Notes: generated from the sequence alone by a model not told the origin. A DNA stretch of 64,000 nt from Rhabdophis nuchalis (GCA_039707465.1 CM077643.1:247904919-247968918), one strand, 5' to 3'. Positions 33,433-45,650 are shown, counted from the stretch's first letter. Numbers and translations are program-made.

Positions 33433-33504
<72 letters not shown>
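33319..33504 (+). repeat. (TTTC)n then (CT)n compound microsatellite
   Basis: TTTC repeats, increasingly interrupted, run to about 33438, followed by a pure CT run to 33504. Confidence 0.95.
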
Positions 33505-33510
<6 letters not shown>

Positions 33511-33771
33511 CCTTTTTCTTTTCTCCTCTTCCTCCTTTTCCTCCTCTTCCTTAGTTTAAAAGATATATCCTGTAGAGAAACTTTTAAATGTATTTGTCTG
33601 TGTTTTGCTTTTATTTTTCCTCTACAATATGTTTTTTACTACTGCTATTTTATTTTCACATTTTTAATGTGCCACATTTTAATCTTTAAAACGTGGTTTT
33701 AGAAGACGTGGTGAGATAATAAAATGCAAAATTAAATGAAAAAGTAGGTGGCAAAGCCATTTGTGTATACA

Positions 33772-33880
33772 TTACGTGTAGTCCTCCACTTAGTACCACA
33801 ATTGAGCTCAAAATTTCAGTTGCTAAGTGAGACAGTTGGTAAGTGAATTTTGCCACATTTTATGACCTTTAAAAAGTTTT
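33772..33880 (-). mobile_element. Tc1/mariner-type MITE end fragment
   Basis: tgtagtcctccacttagtac followed by 'cacaattgagctcaaaattt' is the inverted end of the GGTAGTCC family. The other end is missing. Confidence 0.6.
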
Positions 33881-33898
33881 CCTAATCATTCAGTGAAC

Positions 33899-34090
33899 CA
33901 TTCTAGTATGGTAGTAAGGGCACCAGGTTAGAAACTAGGAGATTGTGAATACTTGTCATGCCTTAGACATAAAACCAGCTGGGTGACTTTGAGCCAGGCA
34001 CTCTCTCTCAGCTCTAGGAAAGGAGCAATGGCAAACCACTTTGAAAAAGGTTGGGGAAAAAATAAATTCAGAATTTAGGGTTTGGTTTTT
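33899..34090 (+). mobile_element. tRNA-derived SINE copy
   Basis: It has 'caccaggttagaaactagga', then 'agctgggtgactttgagcca', then ctctctctcagctc. It is the same family as 28595-28900, with a degraded head. Confidence 0.65.
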
Positions 34091-34164
34091 AAAAAATTGT
34101 AGGCTATGGAAGACCTTTAGAGGTGATGATGCAATTATGATGTATCTTTAAAGAGAAAAGATTG

Positions 34165-34440
34165 ATATATAAAGCGCCTAAAAACGCACTTTTTTCATCT
34201 AGCCGGCCTGGCATGACCTACCCGGTTCCGAACCTGACTTTTAGTGGATCAATGTTTTTAATTGGGGGTTTTAATGTGGTTTTAGCACAGGTTGGTGGTT
34301 TAATATAGTTTTAATGGGTGTTTATATTTTGTATATGTGTACTTCTATGTTTTTAATTTTCCTGGGCGCTGCCCTGGGTCCCTTTGTAGGAGATGGGTGC
34401 AGGATACAAATTTGAAAAATAAAAATAAATAAATAAATTT
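34165..34440 (+). mobile_element. L2-group LINE 3' end, plus strand
   Basis: The final coding remnant, 'gcgcctaaaaacgcactttt' plus tcatctagccggcc, parallels the L-K-T-L-L-F-H-x-A-G-L end of the 23989-24663 frame. The 3' UTR has cctgggcgctgccctgggtc and an (AAATA)n tail near 34420. Confidence 0.65.
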
Positions 34441-34796
34441 ATATCTACCATCAAAAAGATTGGAACCTGTTTCTTTATAATTTTTTCTTTTTCTGCTGTT
34501 CCTTATTCGCTATTCTTTTGTATTTTCATTGTTTCTGTTCTAATATTGATATTGCTTTTATTTTGTTATAAATTAGGTATATTAAAAAAACCATTTAAAG
34601 GCATATAACCTAGTTTGTCTCTACTTTCGTACAGATAATCAATTGTTAAGCTGGCTATCCTATCTTCAGAACTAGTATATGTGCTCCAGGTTTTTACCCT
34701 GACCCAACTTTCCTGCAAAAAACACATTTTTAACTTCATTGTGGCTTCCAACACTGATACATCATATAGCAAGATATAGCATAAAATACAGTTGAA
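34441..34796. other. Unassigned AT-rich spacer
   Basis: Nothing recognised. Confidence 0.4.
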
Positions 34797-35027
34797 CCTC
34801 TGCTCACAAACCTTCTGACCATGACCAAATTGGGTTCCGACCAAACAATTCACAAAATTTTTGAATCTGGTCACAAACACATACTTGGGTGGTGATCAAA
34901 CATGGCCACGGCCAATTTCCCCTTCTGCGCCATTTTTTTGTAAGTGCCAAATTTCGGGTCACGACAAAATCAGGTTGCAACCGAAGTTATGGAGTGAATT
35001 ATGGTTGCGACCAGAGGTTCTACTGTA
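34797..35027. mobile_element. Tc1/mariner (Tigger-like) MITE, 227 bp
   Basis: The element spans 34799-35025 between TA dinucleotides. Ends cagttgaacctctgctcaca and tgcgaccagaggttctactg are imperfect inverted repeats of about 25 bp. Confidence 0.8.
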
Positions 35028-35648
35028 TGATATATTTTAAAACTATGGCCTATCAGTTATATTTGTGAGACTCTTCTGAAGGAAGGTGAAGCACAAATGA
35101 CAAGGAAAAACAGGCAGAGCTCTAGCTGTTATAAAATTGACAAGGGGTTGAAAGCAACAAGATGATTAAAAGCTGGTTGTGTTCAGTGGTAATACTGCTG
35201 TAGTTTGTGTAATCCCCTCATGAAATCATCTAAAGGGCAGGCATGTCTCCAAGGGGCAAAAGGAAGGCAGAGGTTGTCTTGATTTTTATATCCCCAGAGG
35301 ACTTATAGCCATGAAAGATTTCATACATTTTTAAATACATCTATAGTGTTTCTCAACCATGGCAGCTTGAAGATTGTGTGGGTTGCAGCTCCCAGAATTT
35401 CTCAGCCAGTCTCAGAATTCGGGGACTATTAAAGGAATAAGACTTGGAATTTATGCAAATTGTCAGGTAGAAAAAAGATCTGGAAATAAGAATATGCACA
35501 GGTGGAATTGGGGCCTGTATTTGTGCGCTGGGATTCCCAAAATAAATGTCCCGAGGCAAGTTCTAAATGCAGTGTTTGTTGTGCTTTATGACTGCATTTT
35601 GAGAAACCAGTCTTTTGTTTTTCCTCCCCTTGATAAGGGCACCTAGGT
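35028..35648. other. Unassigned non-coding DNA
   Basis: A short block near 35385-35405 (agctcccagaatttctcagc) resembles a decayed arm of the palindromic MITE family. Nothing else is recognised. Confidence 0.4.
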
Positions 35649-36735
35649 CAGGGGTCAGCAACCTGAGGTTTTGGACCCGCATGTGGCTCTTTCATCCCTC
35701 TGCTGCAGCTCCCTGTCACCGGTTGGTTCCACAATTGATAGGGCTTTTGTTTAGGACAGGTAGAGGAAAAAGGACGCCACGCTAGGAGGAGACTCTATGG
35801 TGGGGGAATCATATGTTTTACACATTGGCAGAAAAAATCAGAACACCAAAATACAAGCTGAGCAGATATGACCTTGGAAACAACCCCCACACTGTCAAGG
35901 ACCTAGGAGTACTCATCTCATATGACCTAAGTGCCAGAGCTCACTGTAACAGCATTGCCAAAAAGGCATTAAGAGTTGTTAATCTAATTTTGCGTAGCTT
36001 CTTCTCCGGTAATATTGAACTGCAAATTAGGCATACAAAACTTTTGCTAGACCAATTCTTGAATACAGCTCATCTGTTTGGAACCTGCCCTGCATATCAG
36101 ACATAAATACAATCGAACGACTCCAGAGATATTTCATGAGAAGAGTCCTCTACTCCTCTGCTCACAACAGAATACCTGTTGACTTGAAATTTTGGGCTTA
36201 GACAACGTAGAACTTCACTGTCTTCGATCCAACCTAAGCGTAATACATAAAATTATCTGCTACAATGTCCTACCTGTCAATGAATACTTCAGCTTCAATC
36301 ACAACAACACACAAGCTCCCAATAGATGCAAATTTATGATAAAGCGCTCCAAACTTGAATGCAGAAAATACAACGTCAGCAACAGAGTGGTCAATGCCTG
36401 GAATGCACAACCTGACTCTGGTTTCTTCCCCAAACCCCCAAACCTTTAAACTTACACTGTCTGCTGTTGACCTCAGCCCATTCCTAAGAAGTCTTTCAGG
36501 GGCGTGCATAAGTGCACCAGTATGCCTACTGTCCCTGTTCTAATATTCCCCTGTATTCGTATTCGTTTCATGTATTCATAATCATGTTTAATCTAACATC
36601 TGCTTTATAATGCATACTTGATGAAATAAATAAATAAAATAAATAAATAAAGCGAACTTTCGGTTGGCTTCAGAATTGAATTGGGAGCTTTCGGTTAGGA
36701 CCTTTGTGGCTTTTTGAGTGTTTAAGGTTGTAAAT
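35649..36735. mobile_element. hAT element split by a LINE
   Basis: The left portion, caggggtcagcaacctgagg through about 35760, contains ggctctttcatccctctgct. The right portion, about 36652-36735, contains 'gctttcggttaggacctttg' and tttttgagtgtttaagg. I recall both as ends of one vertebrate hAT family. The final CTGACCCCTG terminus is not preserved. Confidence 0.6.
35813..36650 (+). pseudogene. CR1/Jockey-group LINE ORF2 C-terminus, frameshifted
   Basis: The first frame (35813-36106) has K-D-L-G-V-L-I-S-x-D-L-S and I-A-K-K-A-x-R-V-V-N. Another frame (36192-36449) has S-K-L-E-C-R-K-Y and R-V-V-N-A-W-N-A. A third continues to about 36543. At least two frameshifts are therefore present. These are post-palm motifs of Jockey-superfamily LINEs. 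The 3' end is an (AAATA)n tail at about 36625-36651, directly abutting the right part of the hAT element. No catalytic palm is present. Confidence 0.7.
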
Positions 36736-37453
36736 CCATTCCTTATTCTTTCCTTCCCCATCCCTCCCTCTCTCTTGAGTCTATCCTCTTCTTTTCTTCC
36801 ACCCCATCAAATTGTACAGTTAGCATTGCACATACATCTTTAAAAACCAAATACAAAAAGACTGACCAAAATTTTTAAAAGAGTTTTCTCGATGGGGTCA
36901 CAATTCTTCTCAAGGGTCAGATTTGCAGTTGGTTGGTGTTGTTGGATTCATCCCTTGGCTGAATTTTCCCTAGCTTAAGTAGCTCTTTTAAACAGAGCTT
37001 TGCCACAATTGAGCAGATTGTATTATTTCCTACAACTGGGGCATGGCCATAGGGTCCTCCTTTATTACATGCTTTGATACTAGGTGAGAGTCCTTTTTAT
37101 CGTTCTGACTATTGGATAGATTTTTGGGGGTCATTGTTAATTCTGGTTGCTTCTTTTATGTATTGATTACATTTATATGCTACCCATCTCATTGTCAAGT
37201 GACTCGGAGAGGTTTGCGACATCATAAAAGCACACTATAAAAGTATGAGAACATTAGCAACATTAAAACATTCAGCACGAAAATTAAAACACTAAAAACG
37301 AAAGCGAGACAATAAAGGACAAATACATAAAAGGATTAGGAGCAAAGTTAGGGTTCTTCATTTTTATTATTGAAATTACTGCTTATTTATTTGTGATATG
37401 AATTTAATATCTAATTTTTATGATAGAATTTTGATTCTGTATCCTTTCTGTAA
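36736..37453. other. Unassigned, with a possible L2-group remnant
   Basis: 37155-37320 ('gctacccatctcattgtcaa', 'gtgactcggagaggttt') may be a diverged minus-strand L2-group 3' UTR. The rest is unassigned. Confidence 0.35.
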
Positions 37454-37739
37454 TTGATGTTCAGTGGTGGGATTCAAAAAATGTTACTGTCAGTTTTGTG
37501 AGTGTGGCTTAGTGGGCGTGGCTTGGTGGGCATGACAGGGAAGGATACTGTAAAATCTCCATTCCAGGGGAAGGTTACTACATAATCCCTATTTCCTCCC
37601 AATCAGCTGAGACTCGGGAGACTAGATGGGGGGCAGGGCTAGTCAGAGGTGGTATTTACCGGTTCTCCGAACTACTCAAAATTTCTGCTACCGGTTCTCC
37701 AGAACTGGTCAGAACCTGCTGAATACCACCTCTGATGTT
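37454..37739. mobile_element. hAT-type MITE, about 270 bp
   Basis: The element spans 37462-37731, starting cagtggtgggattc and ending in aataccacct. Flanks ttgatgtt and ctgatgtt match at 7 of 8 positions. A sub-palindrome with ends cagaggtggtatt and aataccacctctg occupies 37644-37734. Confidence 0.7.
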
Positions 37740-37875
37740 GTTGCAGGAAAAGAAGAATGGAATTTGTTTGTTTAAAAAAAAATCAGGGAAAGCACCAACA
37801 AAGACTCAAGGATGAGGCAGTCACATTGGATGTCTTATTGGAAGCTAAAATCAATTCACAATGTTTGCAAACCTT

Positions 37876-37963
37876 GTCTAGAACAGTTTGCTGGCTGGGG
37901 AATTCTGGGAGTTGAATTCGGCTAGGCTTAAAGTTGTCAAGGTTGGAGACCCCTGGTCTAGAA
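37876..37963. mobile_element. 72-bp single-arm derivative of the palindromic MITE
   Basis: The element spans 37884-37955. It keeps only a few bases of the left end (cagtttg) and then one arm ('ggaattctgggagttgaatt' to gagacccctg). The duplication gtctagaa is perfect (37876-37883 and 37956-37963). Confidence 0.8.
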
Positions 37964-38801
37964 GGAGGCATTATGTTCTCTTATGAGAAGATTTCTTCTC
38001 TGCAAGCACACGTAATTATGTGCTTTACTTCTGAATTATAGTTGTCTTGTTTAAGAAGAATGCTGTTCTGAAAACTTCTGGCATTGACAAACATACATTG
38101 TCATCTACTCCTAGCTACAAGGGAATCTCCATATTGTTTCTTCCCAGTGTCCTGTTTCTGCATTTGATATACAATGCCCAAAGTGAGAAATGTCCTCAAA
38201 CAATTCTTGCGCATTCTCTAACACTCAAGATGAAAAACGATCTCTACAATAATAAGATAAACTCAGGACATTGTTTGGGTCTTCTCTTGTGTCATCTTTC
38301 ATCGCTTTTTCCAGTCCAAGCTGTAGAATTCTTATGAGTGTTCTCCTTTCCATTCATTCTTCTGCTTTTTTATCCCCTTTCTCTTCTACCCTCCTCAAGA
38401 ATCTCCTCAGGATATTTTTCTCTGTCAAAATCTGTTTCTGTTTTCACTGGTGGTGTCAGGTTAAGCCCTGGCCTTTTACCTAAGCATTTATTGATGGATT
38501 ATTTCCTGCTATATTTCATAAGGTACAGTTCTGCCGCTTTATTTGTTCTTCAGGGGCAAAACATGACTTTGCTAATTTAAAACAAATGGTAGTCCTGGTA
38601 ACCTGCTCCATGATTGCCTAGAAAAGTCTTATATGAGGGAATATGAGCTGATTCTTCCAAATCATACTGACTAGATTGGTCCAGTATGCTTCAGCCCGAT
38701 AACTACATTAACCCATTTTCTTGATTTGTACAATGCTTTAAATAATAAATGAATTTTTATGGACTGTGTGTTGATGCAACTCTTTCAGCTATGAAAAAAC
38801 T
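37964..38801. other. Unassigned non-coding DNA
   Basis: Nothing recognised. Small open frames overlap on both strands without domains. Confidence 0.4.
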
Positions 38802-39285
38802 AACTAAGCTTGTTGTTGTTGTTAGTTGCGAAGTCGTGTCCGACCCATCATGACCCCATGGATGTTCCTCCAGGCCTTCCTGTCCTCTACCATCCTCTGG
38901 AGTCCATTTAAGCTCCTGCCGACTGTTTTGGTGACTCCATCCAGCCCCTCATTTTCTGTCATCCGCTTCTTCTTTTGCCCTCAATCGTTCCAATCATTAG
39001 GCTCTTCTCCAGTGACTCCTTCCTTCTCATTAGGTGGCCGAAGTAGTTTCATTTTCAGGATCTGGCCTTCTAAAGAGCAATCAGGATTGATCTCTTCTAG
39101 GACTGACCGGTTTCATTGCCTTGCAGACTCACAGGAGTTTTCTCCAGCACCATAATTCAAAGGCCTCAATTCTTTGGCGTTCAGCCTTTCTTTATGGTCC
39201 AACTTTCACAGCCATACATTGCAATTGTGAAAACCATAGCTTTGACTATACACAGTTTTGTTGGCAGGGTGCTGGCAGTGTAACT
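38802..39285 (-). pseudogene. BovB (RTE) LINE 3' end, degenerate
   Basis: On the minus strand it reads from 'ggaccataaagaaaggctga' through the 'ggccacctaatgagaaggaa' region to 'gatgggtcggacacgacttc' and a (CAA)n-type tail at about 38808-38822. These are the familiar closing blocks of the squamate/ruminant BovB ORF and 3' end. Several in-frame stops and frameshifts are visible, so it is dead. BovB is the classic horizontally transferred RTE LINE shared by squamates and ruminants. It supplies the tail for the Sauria SINE at 27433. Confidence 0.85.
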
Positions 39286-39718
39286 AAGCTTAATACCAAC
39301 TAAGTAAGATATATTGTACATACAAACCTACCAGGTTCTCATCTGACCTTGTTAAGCAGGCTGTGTAAAGTTAGCTTTGATGCCATTATTACCTGAAGGC
39401 AGACCGAGGCTCTGAGAAATTAAGAGTTCTTTGGGTTGTTATTGCTGCTGCCGTTGTGTAGCAGCAATGCTTCTGAAGAAGAAATGACATTTCATTGACT
39501 GCTAATTTGAGCTCTCTTTGGCAAGCAACCAGGGCAATGATGGCTGGAAACAGACAGCAATCCTTTCTCAGCTCTTTGCCTTTGTAAAAAAAAAAAAATT
39601 GTTTACATGCATGCTTTGCATTCTACCACTATAAACAGAGGAAGCTTTACTTCTTTTTGGCTCCTTAAGAAAATACAGCTTTGACATAAGTATCCCGTCC
39701 CTTTACAGCTGCTTGAGA
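39286..39718. other. Unassigned spacer
   Basis: Contains a 13-base poly(A) at about 39586. Nothing else. Confidence 0.4.
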
Positions 39719-39760
39719 GTATGTACTGTATGTATGTATATATGTATGTATGTATGTATT
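39719..39760 (+). repeat. (GTAT)n microsatellite, interrupted
   Basis: Ten or so units with GTAC and TATA interruptions. Confidence 0.85.
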
Positions 39761-39769
39761 TTCCTTTAT

Positions 39770-39975
39770 CATTTTTACCAATAAGTCAAAGTGGCAAACA
39801 TACCCACCTTCCCCCTCCTATTTTCCCCACAACAAGGTGAATTGGGCTGAAAGAGAATGACTGGCCCAAACATACCCAGCTGGCTTTCATGGCCAAGACA
39901 GGACTAGAATTCATGGTCTCCCGCTTTCTAGCCTTAACCCCTGGACCAAACTGGTTCTCATCATCTTGTTTCCCA
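39770..39975 (-). mobile_element. tRNA-derived SINE copy, minus strand
   Basis: The complement carries the family head (ttggtccaggggttaaggct), 'gggagaccatgaattctagt', 'agctgggtatgtttgggcca' and 'ttgtggggaaaatag' blocks. Confidence 0.7.
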
Positions 39976-40275
39976 TCCACTTTGTTTCTTTTGGAAGGTA
40001 GATCTCCTCACCTTCTGGGCAACAGGGAAGCATGAACCAAAGCCCATGCAACTTGATCCCCATAGCAAAGCTAAGTCCACTCCCCAACCAGTTCCTTAGA
40101 ACATCTTCATAGCATCATCTAGCCATCACTGAAAAGATGGAAAACGTCTAATTTCTGTTATTTGGGCACAGCTACAATTGGGCAACACTCAAAGATGCTT
40201 TAAATCACATGCAAGGAAAGGATCAAAACTTGGTCCCATAGAAGCTATTGGCTCATCAGGGAGACTCATATGAAT

Positions 40276-40721
40276 ATAGGTGTTGTGTATATCAGTTGCC
40301 TTCAGAGTCAGACATCAGTATGGCAGCCAAAGAGACAAAGCCTGTTCCCAGTGTGCGCATGCACAGAGTTGCCAGGCGAAGGGAACAGCTAAAGAACAGG
40401 GGTCAACTTGGGAGTAAGGCTACAGGTGGACGATGAATGGCCCCTCCCAGAGGAAATAAAAGAGGAGCGAAAGGGGAGTGGAGTTTGCAGGAGACAATTA
40501 GTTCGCTTAATTGGTTCGTGACTCTGAGACTCCTTGCCAAGTTTTGCAGATATCGACCAGTCAGCTCTCCAAGCCAGAGAAGGTCTGTGACTGTAAAACC
40601 TCCCTTGAAAGACTTTGCTGGATGTGAATGAGCAGAATTCACAGAAAATTAATAAAAGGGTTTTTTGTCGGGACCAGGAGTTTGCTTCATGCTCTTGGGA
40701 GGCCTTGGTCAGAACAATAGG
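40276..40721 (+). mobile_element. Solo LTR, 436 bp
   Basis: It spans 40281-40716, beginning TGTTGTGTAT and ending TCAGAACA. A perfect 5-bp duplication, atagg, lies at 40276-40280 and 40717-40721. A TATA-like aaataaaag at 40454 and an AATAAA at 40651-40656 are spaced as in an LTR. No internal region remains, as after recombination between two LTRs. Its right flank continues as a mariner-type MITE end. Confidence 0.8.
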
Positions 40722-40985
40722 TAATCTTCAACCTACAACAATTTAGTGACCATTCAAAGTTACAATGGCCCTGAAAAAAGTGACTCATGACTCTTTTTAA
40801 CACTTACGACCTTTACACCATCCCCGTGGTCACATGATCAAAATTCAGATGCTTGGCAACTGACTCATATTGATGAAATGTTGAAATGTTCCAGGGCTAT
40901 GTGATCCCCTTTTGCGACCACCTAACAGCAATGTCCATGGGGAAACCACATTCATTTAACAACCGTATAAGAAATTTGGAGAAAA
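40717..40985. mobile_element. Tc1/mariner-type MITE, interrupted by the solo LTR
   Basis: ataggtaatcttcaacctac followed by the family interior ('aaaaagtgactcatgactct', 'aaaattcagatgcttggcaa'). The far end is truncated near 40985. Confidence 0.65.
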
Positions 40986-41173
40986 ATGCTACTCTGAGCA
41001 AAATACCTGCTTGCCAGTTTTTGTAAAGTTGGGGTAGCCCTTTAGATATTACCCAAGTGCAACATCATTGCCCCTCACAATAGATAGTTACAAGCTGTTG
41101 AGCTGTTAAGAATTACAGTTCACTACAACGAGGCAAGCAACAGAGTCTCGACATTGAATGTAAGGGATCATTG

Positions 41174-41548
41174 TTCTAAGACAGGGAGGTCAAACTCAAG
41201 GCTCGGGGACCAGATCTGGCCCGCGGGGTCCTTAGTTCTGGTCCGCAGGGCTTCCCTGGAAACAGCAAAGGATTGGTCCGTGGTGGCCCTGCCAGCAAAA
41301 ATGGAGCTCAAGAGGGCTGCCCTCCCGAGCTCCGTTTTTGCTAGCAGAGGGTTGCAGGAAGCCGTCGCAGCTGAAAATGGAGCTCGGGAGCCCGTTTTCT
41401 CTGGCGAGCACTCGGGCCACCACAGGCGCCCCTGACAGGAGTGATGTTGAGCTGGCTACGCCCACCCTAGCCACGCCCATCCTGCTCCTCCCCTCCAAAG
41501 TCAAACACAACCCTCAATGAAACCGAGTTGGATGCCCCTGTTCTAAGG
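41174..41548. mobile_element. Complete hAT MITE, 359 bp
   Basis: The element spans 41182-41540, starting cagggaggtcaaactc and ending gttggatgcccctg. Flanks ttctaaga and ttctaagg match at 7 of 8 positions and are centred on TA. It is the same family as the 122-bp MITE at 28612. The interior has a repeated 'aaaatggagctc' motif, partly inverted. Confidence 0.85.
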
Positions 41549-42462
41549 AGAGTGGATGCAATGTTTTTTGGAAGGAGAGGAATGATATGGGTTTCTATAT
41601 AAGTACAGTAGATTTCAATCTATTGGCCTTCAGTTCAAAAGGGTGTGTATGTGCAGAGGTAGCAGAAAAGTGTCTTTTTCCCCCCTGTGGGATCAAAGGT
41701 TTCTCTTTCTCCTTTTTAATGATGTACTTGAGATAGACACTGAAATTTTAAAAATTGATGCTCACTTTGGGCTTCACTGTCAGAGGCCCAATTTCATGTT
41801 TAAGTTTATACCATACTTCCAAGAATGAAGGCAGGCAGGCAGGCAGGGAGGAAAGCTACATATGACAATCTCTGAGAAGCACAATGCGCCTCTTAATTTA
41901 GATTGATCAGGCTCAGATTGTAACCTTCCTTTGCATATTTTCCTTCCATGAATTATTTTCATTCATGCAATTTTTCTGTTCTTCCCTTGTGCAGCTAATT
42001 GCCTAGATATCCCAAAATGCAGCATTTCTACACAGAGAAAAATAATGGGTCTTGGAAAACGTTCAGATAGGCAAAGAACTGTGGCAATTGCAAAGGGGAA
42101 GGGGAGGCATATTGGTCAAGCTCGTTTTGATCTCTTTTTTATTTTTGTTTAGGGCAGCTGTCTAGTCTTGCGGCTGAATTTGTCATTTTAATGAGCAAGT
42201 TTCATTTGGTCAGCAGCAAGTCGTGACTGCGGGATGGCAGTGCTTCCTCGGTTTCATTATTGGAATGTATGACAATAAAGTTCTCCTTGCTGTCTTCTTT
42301 CTCTTGGAATCCACAGGGTCAAATCTGGGGACTGTTGCAAAAGGCCAGCATCTAATACAAATGGGATTCTCTTTCTCTAAGCTCAGGATGTGTTCCTGGC
42401 ATTGCACGACAATCAGAGGCAAGAAAAAGCTTCTGTTCATTTCAGTGAACAAAAATCATATT
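41549..42462. other. Unassigned non-coding DNA
   Basis: A short (GGCA)n tract lies at about 41829-41850. Nothing else is recognised. Confidence 0.4.
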
Positions 42463-42798
42463 CTCTAGACCAGGGGTCCCCAGCCTTTTTTGCACCAGGG
42501 ACCGGTTTCATTTTAAAGAAAATTCCGCGGACCGGCTGGCGTAGAGGGGGAGCGGGGAGGGAGGGGGAACAGGCAGCACATGCGCACGCGGAGGTGGGTG
42601 GGTCAGCTCACTCGCCCCTCTAGGGCCCCCAATGGTTTGAGCGGTTGCACCTGCGCTCTCCCGCCCCCAGTGCGCGCTCTGCCCAGGGGGCTGCCCCGTC
42701 CTCCCTCCTCCTCCTCTCCGGCCCTGCGGCCCGGTTCCTATCAAGCCATGGACCGGCACCGGTCCACAGACCGGGGGTTGGGGATCCCTGCTCTAGAC
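42463..42798. mobile_element. Complete hAT (Charlie-like) MITE, 320 bp
   Basis: The element spans 42471-42790, with ends caggggtccccagcc and ggttggggatccctg. The duplication ctctagac is perfect (42463-42470 and 42791-42798). The interior 'catggaccggcaccggtcca' and 'gggaccggtttca' resembles mammalian MER1/Charlie-type MITEs. Confidence 0.9.
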
Positions 42799-43366
42799 CC
42801 AACTGGCACCTTGGCTGATCTCTCAGACCTTGGAAAGGGGGAGTTTGTGGAGTCCTTATGATCTTGGTTTGTTTGATACTGAGTTAGCTTCTGGATGGCT
42901 GTGTTGTCTTCTGATATGTGTTGCTTTTTATTTTAATTGTATGTCACCCAAAGCTGGACAGCTTCAAAATAGATACACATTGCTACTTTTAGAGCTCAGT
43001 CCTCTCCTATGCCTGCTTATTTCCTATATAAAATGCCATTAAAATCCATTTATCAATTACATTTTATCAATGAAATGTTGAGAGTCTACTTGGTTGAGCA
43101 TCTGGCTACGTGTCAATTAGTTTTCAAGACATTAAGAAACTAAACATAAGAAAGCAGAGGAAAAACATGCCTTTTCTAGAGTGTAATAATATACAGTAAT
43201 GCAGATCTCAGTTATAATAAGATTTGGATACATAGAGTTGGATCTCTCATATCTAATACATGTAGAGGGGGGTGTCAGGTGTGAAAGATCAGGTCCACAA
43301 ATGAACGTCCAATTAAACTGATTTATTGCTACTCAAGCCTCTGCACAGGAATATTCTCAACTAATG
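42799..43366. other. Unassigned non-coding DNA
   Basis: Nothing recognised. Confidence 0.4.
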
Positions 43367-43892
43367 GTTAACACCAGTGTTGAAATCTATTTTTTTTTAC
43401 TACTGGTTCTGTGGGGGTGGCTTAGTGGAATCATGTGACTGGGTGGGCGTGGCTATGTAGTCATGTAACTAGAAGATCAAAAAAACTCAGAAATTCACTT
43501 TAACAATGTCCTGCTGGAACAGGGTTGGACTAGATGACCTCCAGGTCCCTTCCAGCCCTGGATTATCCTCTGAAGCTGCATCTAGTGCCAGGTTTATAGT
43601 CCTTTCTTCCTCTCCTTTTCCACCTCCCTCCCTCTCTTTCTTTTTCTCAGCACCCTCCTGGGAGCAAAAATGGACCCCAACCCCCGCGTTTCCGGAGAAC
43701 CTGTAGTAAACAAATGCTTTAAAAGTTAAAAAAAAAGTTCTTAAGATCAGCTGTGTGATGTGCAATCATTGGAACTTTTAAAAAAACGTTTAAAAATATT
43801 TTTTACTACCGGTTCTATGAACCAGTAGCCTTTTTTACTACCAGTTCAGGCGAACCAGCCTGAACTGGCAGTATTTCACCCCTGGTTAACAC
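43367..43892 (+). mobile_element. Complete hAT-type MITE, 510 bp
   Basis: The element spans 43375-43884, starting cagtgttgaaatct and ending gtatttcacccctg. The duplication gttaacac is perfect (43367-43374 and 43885-43892). A CR1-like phrase, 'gggttggactagatgacctc', at 43523 lies within it. Confidence 0.88.
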
Positions 43893-44423
43893 CAACTAGG
43901 AGTTAGATAAAGTTCAATGGATTTCAAGAGAGGTTAGACTTACTTCGCTTGTGGCTACATACAGATTCTAGGCTGATCACTCTTTTAACTCCATCCTCAG
44001 GTTCTTGCCACACCTTCCCCTACACGGCATTTCTTTCCAAAGTTCTGTTAGGTATCTGATTTCAGGCAATTGCAAAGAAATTGATTTGGTGAAATTTAGG
44101 ATTAGCTGAAACCTTGATTAGAACTACAAAGGATATAGCAATATATTCTTAAGTACAGATACTGTTTTGAAAAGCTGGGAAAACAAATCCAATAATGGGA
44201 GTTCCTTCAGCGGATAAACCTATTATCTTTGCTACCTCTTGGGTTTATCCTTGAGAGTATTTAAACATACAATACTCTGCACTGGGGAAACTGGAGCATC
44301 CTTTAGGAGAGTACGGTTCTGCATTTTGTGGGAATTGTGTCATTGTTTCAGCAAGTTGTATGAATCAGACCAGCATAAGTCATTGTATGTTTTGGAATAG
44401 CATGCTATATGATCATAACCATT
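43893..44423. other. Unassigned non-coding DNA
   Basis: Nothing recognised. Confidence 0.4.
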
Positions 44424-44916
<493 letters not shown>

Positions 44917-45225
44917 ATTTTATATACTGGATTTTAGGATTCAGCATGTTGCATAAACCCAAACATCATCTATCTATTGATATTTAGTCTGTAGAAAATG
45001 ACTGTTCTTAACTTTGCATCTGAAAATTGTTTACAAAAACATTATGTTTGAACATTGTGCAATATAGGGTAAGTAAAGTGAAGCTCATTTAACCAAGCCA
45101 GGGATGTACATTTTCTGGATCCAGGCAACTTGGGTTTGTAGTGAAGCAGTTAAAGCAAATAGAGTCCAGCTTCTTCATTTTCAGCTCAAGAAGTGAATCA
45201 AAGCTAACATGTTAATAGAAAGGAA
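44917..45225. other. Unassigned spacer
   Basis: Nothing recognised. Confidence 0.4.
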
Positions 45226-45650
45226 CAGTGGTTGAGGTTTTGATTCACTTCTCTTTTAACAATGGAAAAGGAGTGTGAGCCAATGGGGACTGTTTGGATA
45301 GACATGGTAACAAGGTCAGACAATGAATGGACATGGCAACTTGGTCAGCCAATGAGAGCTGTTTGAAAATTGAAACAGTATTTGGTGGAATTAGCTAGGA
45401 GCCTGGGTGTGGCTTAACTCTGCAGCTCTGAATCTGTGCTGAGCTCTAAACTAATCTGCTGCTCTGAACTGAAACTGTTCTCTCCTCTGCCTGTGTTTTG
45501 CATGTATTTCCTACCATGTTGGAAGAACCAGCATGGGTGTTGTATATATGCCTTATGTGTTATGATGTATATAAAGAAGTTAATGAATCCTGCTAAATCA
45601 GTTACCCGTGTGTGCTTTCTGGATGTGATTGCTGCTACAAATTCTGACAA
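45226..45650 (+). other. LTR-like segment, unproven
   Basis: Composition, a TATA-like 'gatgtatataaagaag' near 45563 and a run of short direct phrases (gacatggtaacaaggtcag / gacatggcaacttggtcag at about 45301 and 45330) resemble an endogenous LTR. I find no clean TG...CA boundaries or duplication. The CR1 coding sequence begins right after it. Confidence 0.3.

Noticed and set aside
42471..42790. A CpG island or promoter of a host gene
   Set aside because: The high GC content belongs to a complete MITE with a perfect duplication; no exon adjoins it.
45226..45650. A second ERV-type LTR
   Set aside because: No TG...CA boundaries with a matching 4-6 bp duplication could be found, so it is kept only as a low-confidence segment.
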